Assembly: GCA_018658685.1 (NCBI GenBank)
Contig: JABHUT010000032.1
Coordinates: forward strand, 1 to 9,388
Source: Alphaproteobacteria bacterium
Lineage (GTDB): Bacteria; Pseudomonadota; Alphaproteobacteria; MED-G09
DNA length: 9,388 nt
Direction: 5' to 3'
Positions 4,990 to 9,388 of this stretch are shown here, one piece after another. The notes below the pieces were generated by a model. It saw only the letters and a list, made by a program, of their open reading frames with translations. It was not told where the DNA came from and made no database searches. A program made the position numbers and the translations under genes. Position 1 is the stretch's first letter. Every line of letters begins with the position of its first letter.

Positions 4990-7092
4990 TTATTTAAGAT
5001 TTTTTATCATAGGATTTTCTAATAAAAGCAATGATGTTTCATTAAGTCGATTGATTTCATCTCTTATTTTAGCCGCTTCTTCAAAATCTAAGTCTTCAGC
5101 GGAAGCAAGCATTTTTTTCTCAAGAACTTTAAGGTGTTTCTCTAAATTATTACCAATCATTAGGTCGTTGTCTAAATAATCTGGGGTATCAATATGAACA
5201 TGATCTCTTTCATAAATACTGCTTAATATATCCTTAATATTCTTTTTAATGCTTGCTGGCGTGATATTATGTTCTTTATTGTACTCTTCTTGTTTTTCTC
5301 TTCTTCGTTTTGTCTCGTTAATCGCTCTTTCCATTGATCCTGTTATTTTATCGGCATATAGTAAAACCTTTCCATCAATATTTCTTGCAGCTCTTCCCAT
5401 TGTTTGGATTAGTGATGTTTCTGATCTAAGAAACCCTTCTTTATCAGCATCAAGTATTGCGACGAGGGTGCACTCAGGAATATCTAATCCTTCTCTTAGT
5501 AGATTAATACCAACCAAAACATCAAAAATACCCGATCTTAGGTCTCTTAAAATTTCAATTCTTTCCAACGTATCTATATCTGAGTGAAGGTAACGAACTT
5601 TTATATTTTGCTCATTCATGTACTCGGTTAAGTCCTCAGCCATTTTTTTTGTTAACACAGTTACTAAAACTCTTTGTCCTTTCTTGACCACAGATTTACA
5701 TTCATAAATTAAATCATCTACCTGATTAGTGGCTGGTTTTATTGTGCATTCTGGATCAATCAATCCTGTTGGCCTTATTACCTGTTCAGAAAATACTCCT
5801 CCAGTTTCTTTTAGCTCCCAGGGACCGGGTGTTGCTGAAACAAAAATACTTTTTGGTCTCATTAATTCCCATTCTTCAAATTTTAATGGCCTATTATCTT
5901 TGCAAGAAGGAAGACGAAATCCATGCTCTGAAAGTGTTGTTTTCCTGCTAAAATCGCCTTTATACATTCCTCCAAGCTGAGGAATTGTTACATGACTTTC
6001 GTCTGCAAAAATTATTGAATCACTAGGCAGATATTCAAATAATGTTGGAGGCGGTTCTCCAGGTTTTCTTCCAGTAAGATAACGTGAATAATTTTCAATA
6101 CCAGCACAACTTCCAGTTGCATCCATCATTTCTAAATCAAAAATAGTTCTTTGTTCCAGCCTTTGCATTTCCAATAATTTATTTTCCTTTTCAAGTTGCT
6201 TTAATGTGGATAGTAACTCTTTTTTAATACCTTGGGCAGCCTGCTGAAGTGTTGGTCTTGGTGTTACATAGTGAGAGTTAGCGTAAACTTTAATTTTCTC
6301 TAAAGATCTAATTTTCTCTCCAGTCAAAGGATCAAACTCACTTATATTCTCAACATCATCACCCCATAGCGATATTTTCCAAGCTCTCCCCTCTAAATGT
6401 GCAGGCCAAATTTCGATTGTATCACCCCTAACTCTAAAGGTTCCTCTGATAAAGCTTGTATCATTCCTTTTATACTGAAGTGTGACGAGATCATTTAAAA
6501 GATTTTGTCTTTCAACCTTACTACCTTTTTCAATAATAGCAGTCATTGATGAGTAGGTTTCAACAGAACCAATACCATATATACAAGAGACTGATGATAC
6601 TATTATAACATCATCTCTTTCCATTAAAGATCTTGTGGCGGAGTGCCTTAATCTATCAATGTGTTCGTTTATACTGGCGTCTTTTTCAATATATGTATCT
6701 GTTCTTGGAACATAAGCCTCGGGTTGATAATAGTCATAGTAGGATACAAAATATTCTACTGCATTTTCTGGGAAGAAATCTTTAAATTCTGAATAAAGTT
6801 GAGCTGCTAAAGTTTTATTAGGCGCAAGAATCAATGCTGATTTTTGAGTTTTTTCAATGATTTGAGCCATTGTGAACGTTTTACCAGAACCAGTAACTCC
6901 AAGTAGTATTTGAGATCTTTCACCTTTATTTACCCCATCAACTAGTTCCTTTATAGCCTGAGGTTGGTCACCAGCGGGACTAAAATCTGATACTAGTTTA
7001 AATGGTATATTTGGTTCTGTCTTACTGTTATTTTTTGGGTGCTTTAATAGCGGTCCAAGTTCATCATTTTGAAAAGATTTGATATTTTTCAT
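4990..7092 (-). CDS. uvrB: Excinuclease ABC subunit B (UvrB)
   Basis: ATP-dependent damage-verification subunit of nucleotide excision repair. It is loaded by UvrA, opens DNA with its beta-hairpin and recruits UvrC. The 700 residues compare with 673 in E. coli; the difference is mostly about 30 unremarkable N-terminal residues before PFKLVSDFSPAGDQPQAI. Visible features are Walker A GVTGSGKT (65-72), the beta-hairpin region SYYDYYQPEAYVPRTDTYI (117-135), SVSCIYGIG (167-175), Walker B DESH (364-367), VSATPGPWEL (418-427), motif V region GINLLREGLDIPE (528-540), motif VI QTMGRAARN (563-571) and the C-terminal UVR motif (about 651-683) that binds UvrC. All helicase motifs look intact. The ATG overlaps the aspC stop as ATGA, and GAG lies six bases upstream within aspC, so it is probably translated from the aspC message. 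The SDR gene follows after 18 bp. Confidence 0.98.
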   Translation of the reverse strand: MKNIKSFQNDELGPLLKHPKNNSKTEPNIPFKLVSDFSPAGDQPQAIKELVDGVNKGERSQILLGVTGSGKTFTMAQIIEKTQKSALILAPNKTLAAQLYSEFKDFFPENAVEYFVSYYDYYQPEAYVPRTDTYIEKDASINEHIDRLRHSATRSLMERDDVIIVSSVSCIYGIGSVETYSSMTAIIEKGSKVERQNLLNDLVTLQYKRNDTSFIRGTFRVRGDTIEIWPAHLEGRAWKISLWGDDVENISEFDPLTGEKIRSLEKIKVYANSHYVTPRPTLQQAAQGIKKELLSTLKQLEKENKLLEMQRLEQRTIFDLEMMDATGSCAGIENYSRYLTGRKPGEPPPTLFEYLPSDSIIFADESHVTIPQLGGMYKGDFSRKTTLSEHGFRLPSCKDNRPLKFEEWELMRPKSIFVSATPGPWELKETGGVFSEQVIRPTGLIDPECTIKPATNQVDDLIYECKSVVKKGQRVLVTVLTKKMAEDLTEYMNEQNIKVRYLHSDIDTLERIEILRDLRSGIFDVLVGINLLREGLDIPECTLVAILDADKEGFLRSETSLIQTMGRAARNIDGKVLLYADKITGSMERAINETKRRREKQEEYNKEHNITPASIKKNIKDILSSIYERDHVHIDTPDYLDNDLMIGNNLEKHLKVLEKKMLASAEDLDFEEAAKIRDEINRLNETSLLLLENPMIKNLK

Positions 7093-8297
7093 TCAAGCTC
7101 ATCACAAAATTCAATTATTCGATTGCAGGCTGTTTCTAATTTTTCAATAGATGTTGCATATGAAATTCTGAAATAAGGAGATAAACCAAATGCTTCGCCA
7201 TGAACAATGCTAATTGATTTAGTTTCTAATAAATTCATAGCAAAATCTTTATCATTATTTATAACTTTACCATCAGGAGTTTTTTTTCCTATTAGCTCTT
7301 CACAAGAGGGGTATATGTAAAAAGCTCCTTTTGGTTTAAGGCACTTAAGTCCTTTTGCTGAATTTATCATTTCAAAGACTTTATTTCTTCTTTCCTCAAA
7401 TGACTCTAGCCAGTTTTTTAAAAAATCCTGGTCTCCATTTAAAGCTTCTACGGCAGCCCATTGGCTAATTGATGAGGGATTTGATGTAGACTGGCCTTGA
7501 AGCTTTCTCATCGCATCAATTATAGTTTTTGGACCACCACAGTATCCAATTCTCCATCCAGTCATTGAGTATGCTTTTGAAACTCCATTCATAGTTAAAG
7601 TTCTAGTATTAATTTCATCATCGAGCTGACCAATTGTTATAAATTTATTCGATCTATCGTAAAGAAGGTGTTCATATATATCATCAGTCAGAATATAAAT
7701 ATTTGGATACTGTTTCAAAACATCAATAAGAGTTTCTAATTCATATTGTGTATAAACCTCTCCAGTTGGATTAGATGGTGAGTTTAATATAATCCATTTA
7801 GTATGCTCTGTTATGCTTTGCTTAAGTTTAGTATCTGTAATCTTAAAATTATCCTCTATACTTGTTTCTATTATAACAGGAGTTCCTCCGGCTAATTTAA
7901 CTATATCTGGATAACTTACCCAATATGGAGATGGAATAATGACTTCATCACCTGGGTTTAGTGTTGCTATCATTGCGTTATAGATAATAGGCTTCCCACC
8001 AGGTGCGACAGAGATATTTTCTTTTGAAAAACTTAAGTTATTATCTCTTTTAAATTTTTTTATTATTGCCTCTTTGAGCTCATCTATTCCATCAACAGCT
8101 GTATATTTTGTTTCCCCCCTATTAATGGCATCAATAGCAGCAGTCTTAATATGATCAGGTGTATCAAAATCTGGTTCACCAGCGGATAAGCTAATTACAT
8201 CCTTTCCTTCATTTTTTAACTCTCTTGCAAGTTGCGTCATAGCAACAGTTGCAGAAGGGGCAATCTTTTCTAAATTTTTCGATAACTTTATTGACAT
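7089..8297 (-). CDS. aspC: Class I/II pyridoxal-phosphate aspartate-type aminotransferase
   Basis: Fold type I aminotransferase, most like the Rhizobium/Thermus type aspartate aminotransferases (subgroup I-gamma / 1b), which exchange amino groups among aspartate, glutamate and oxoacids; some members also use prephenate. The protein has 402 residues from the chosen ATG. With that numbering the PLP lysine is K241 in GVSKAYSMTGWR, the pyridine-nitrogen Asp is D206 (TDDIYEHL) with Y208, N176 lies in SPSNPTGE, R249 follows in GWRIGY, and the substrate-carboxylate Arg is R377 in YFRISYA. The N-terminal SAGEPDFDTP and YTAVDGIDELKEAI blocks are typical. An in-frame TTG at 8321 would add eight residues; the ATG at 8297 is preferred because GGTGAA precedes it and family members begin there. 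The first gene of the aspC-uvrB-SDR unit, it overlaps uvrB by 4 bp. The functional link to repair is unclear. The symbol is by family; exact substrate range is not proven. Confidence 0.88.
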   Translation of the reverse strand: MSIKLSKNLEKIAPSATVAMTQLARELKNEGKDVISLSAGEPDFDTPDHIKTAAIDAINRGETKYTAVDGIDELKEAIIKKFKRDNNLSFSKENISVAPGGKPIIYNAMIATLNPGDEVIIPSPYWVSYPDIVKLAGGTPVIIETSIEDNFKITDTKLKQSITEHTKWIILNSPSNPTGEVYTQYELETLIDVLKQYPNIYILTDDIYEHLLYDRSNKFITIGQLDDEINTRTLTMNGVSKAYSMTGWRIGYCGGPKTIIDAMRKLQGQSTSNPSSISQWAAVEALNGDQDFLKNWLESFEERRNKVFEMINSAKGLKCLKPKGAFYIYPSCEELIGKKTPDGKVINNDKDFAMNLLETKSISIVHGEAFGLSPYFRISYATSIEKLETACNRIIEFCDELE

Positions 8298-8426
8298 ATT
8301 TTCACCAAACAATTGAAGCAAGATAAACTATGATGATTTAACAAAACAAGCAATATGCTATTCAATCTTTATGATAATTCATGTGCATATTAATGTTTTT
8401 ATGTATAAATCTAAGTAGTGGATAAA
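8298..8426. promoter_or_regulatory. Divergent promoter region between aspC and the ABC exporter gene
   Basis: The 129 bases separate two genes read in opposite directions, so both promoters should be here. For aspC the best minus-strand candidate is TTGAAT (8365-8360), 18 bases, TTAAAT (8341-8336), each matching 4 of 6 consensus bases, giving a leader of roughly 30 bases. GGTGAA (8306-8301) is the aspC ribosome-binding candidate. For the exporter, TATAAA at 8404-8409 is a possible -10 without a convincing -35, and GGA at 8420-8422 a weak ribosome-binding candidate. No operator palindrome or riboswitch-like fold was recognised. Confidence 0.4.
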
Positions 8427-9388
8427 ATGAATGATACTGAAAAATATTATACTTTAAGAACTATTAAAAGAATTTGGAAAAGCTATGCTAGTGGTTCAAC
8501 CAAGTTATTGTTAATAGCGCTTTCTTGTAATGCAATAGTTGCATTAACAACTCCAGCTCTTCCAGAGTTAATTCGTCGTGTTATTGACGATATTTTCGTT
8601 AATGCTGACAGGAGTATGCTTACAATTCTTCCTCTTGTTGCAATTTCAATAATGGTAATAAGAGCTGTTGGAACATATGGAGCTAATGTAGCTATAAATT
8701 ATATAGGCCAAAGAATTGTTGGGTCTCTTCAGAAGGATTTATATAGATCCATTTTAAGTTCTGATCTGGCTTATATAAACTCCATTCATTCAGCGAGGTT
8801 TATATCTAGCTTTACTGCTGATTCCTCAAAACTAAGAGAGACGATGTCATCAGTAGTTGTTAATTTATCAAGAAATATATTAATGGTGATTGGTCTTGTT
8901 GGTTATCTTTTTTATGTTGATGCAATGCTTGCTACTATTTTTTTTATAGTTATTCCACCAGCTGCAATTGGTTTAAAGTTTTTAGGTAAAAAATTAAGAA
9001 AAGCTATTCGTATGAGTCTTGAGGAAATAGGGACCTTATCAGCCTTAGTTTCAGAAACTTTAAAAGGAATTAGGATTATCAAGGCTTACGGTAAAGAACA
9101 AATGCACCAAAAAAAGGCTTCAGAAGTTATTGATAAGGTAGTAAATTTTTCAATGAAAGGTGTCAGAGCTCGATCAGCATCTGCACCGATAATGGAAATT
9201 GTAACTGGCGTTGCGATTGCTTGTATTATTTACTACGCCGGTAATAAATCTTTAGATGGTTTAATGACTGTAGGAAGTTTTATGGCTTTTACTACAGCTG
9301 CTGGCTTACTATATGATCCTTTGAAAGCTGTAGCAAACTTACAAGCAATGCTTCAAGAGGGAATTGCTGCTTCACAGAGATTATTTCC
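8427..9388 (+). CDS. msbA: MsbA-like ABC exporter, membrane domain; 3' end cut by window edge
   Basis: The frame from ATG at 8427 is open to the right edge: 320 codons, no stop. It encodes the transmembrane half of a type IV (exporter-fold) ABC transporter. Hydrophobic segments fit six helices near 26-49, 64-90, 146-164, 166-186, 256-272 and 281-297. The intracellular stretches KDLYRSILSSDLAYIN (103-118) and ETLKGIRIIKAYGKE (210-224) are typical of the coupling region. The end, LLYDPLKAVANLQAMLQEGIAASQRLF (294-320), is the linker toward the nucleotide-binding domain and closely resembles alphaproteobacterial MsbA-like half-transporters. Walker A, the ABC signature and Walker B would lie beyond the window. 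MsbA flips lipid A core across the inner membrane, but related exporters carry other lipids or drugs, so the substrate is an inference. A GTG at 8418 is an in-frame alternative start three codons earlier; an in-frame TAA at 8412 limits any longer start. Confidence 0.85.
   Translation, partial: MNDTEKYYTLRTIKRIWKSYASGSTKLLLIALSCNAIVALTTPALPELIRRVIDDIFVNADRSMLTILPLVAISIMVIRAVGTYGANVAINYIGQRIVGSLQKDLYRSILSSDLAYINSIHSARFISSFTADSSKLRETMSSVVVNLSRNILMVIGLVGYLFYVDAMLATIFFIVIPPAAIGLKFLGKKLRKAIRMSLEEIGTLSALVSETLKGIRIIKAYGKEQMHQKKASEVIDKVVNFSMKGVRARSASAPIMEIVTGVAIACIIYYAGNKSLDGLMTVGSFMAFTTAAGLLYDPLKAVANLQAMLQEGIAASQRLF

Noticed and set aside
4892..5980. Plus-strand open frames at 4892-5179, 5249-5587 and 5729-5980
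   Set aside because: They are antisense to uvrB, and the first also overlaps the start of the SDR gene. Both are intact, recognised genes, and the plus-strand peptides resemble no family and look like complements of conserved coding sequence.
7747..7755. TGTGTATAA, a DnaA-box match (TTATACACA)
   Set aside because: It lies inside aspC coding sequence and is a low-information match in AT-rich DNA. It also shows that the box at 4102-4110 is not strong evidence by itself. A similar TTATTCACA match at 923-931 is inside moaE.
8295..8321. TTG start at 8321 giving a 410-residue aspartate aminotransferase
   Set aside because: The family N-terminus aligns with the ATG at 8297, which has GGTGAA just upstream. 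The extra eight residues have no family counterpart.
8417..8425. AGTGGATAA, a near-consensus (8 of 9) DnaA box just before the exporter start
   Set aside because: One mismatch, a single copy, and the bases overlap the likely ribosome-binding region and an in-frame GTG codon. Chance or translation signals explain it as well.

Overview
The window is an AT-rich stretch of bacterial chromosome with very short gaps, consistent with a streamlined free-living alphaproteobacterium of the SAR11 / HIMB59 / AEGEAN-169 kind. This is an inference. It rests on the low GC, the dense gene packing with 1-4 bp overlaps, the alphaproteobacterial look of the IlvE and aspartate aminotransferase sequences, and the uvrC-pgsA-moaD-moaE order that is familiar from alphaproteobacteria. 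No phage, transposon, CRISPR, rRNA or tRNA signal was seen. Every gene recognised is a housekeeping or core metabolic gene.

Layout: (1) 1-750, plus strand: the C-terminal 249 codons of a branched-chain amino acid aminotransferase (ilvE), cut by the left edge. (2) 747-3874, minus strand, read right to left: uvrC, pgsA, moaD, moaE, packed as one probable transcription unit (gap of 34 bp, then ATGA and TAATG overlaps). Its last stop codon overlaps the convergent ilvE stop. (3) 3875-4188: the only sizeable gap, 314 bp at about 14% GC by hand count. It carries one perfect TTATCCACA DnaA box, a second TTATNCACA box and a degenerate neighbour. (4) 4189-8297, minus strand: aspC, uvrB and a pteridine-reductase-like SDR gene, again one probable unit (ATGA overlap, then 18 bp). 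(5) 8298-8426: a 129-bp divergent promoter region. (6) 8427 to the right edge, plus strand: the membrane domain of an MsbA-like ABC exporter, cut before its ATPase domain.

Functionally, the two minus-strand units together carry two of the three UvrABC nucleotide excision repair subunits (UvrB damage verification, UvrC dual incision). They also carry both subunits of molybdopterin synthase (MoaD/MoaE), the committed enzyme of phosphatidylglycerol synthesis (PgsA), an aspartate-type aminotransferase and a probable pterin reductase. The genes themselves are ordinary. The part that most deserves a second look is the 3875-4188 gap, which could be a replication-origin-like element or a DnaA-responsive promoter in front of uvrC. 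The PTR1/FolM-type active site of the SDR protein is the next most interesting point.
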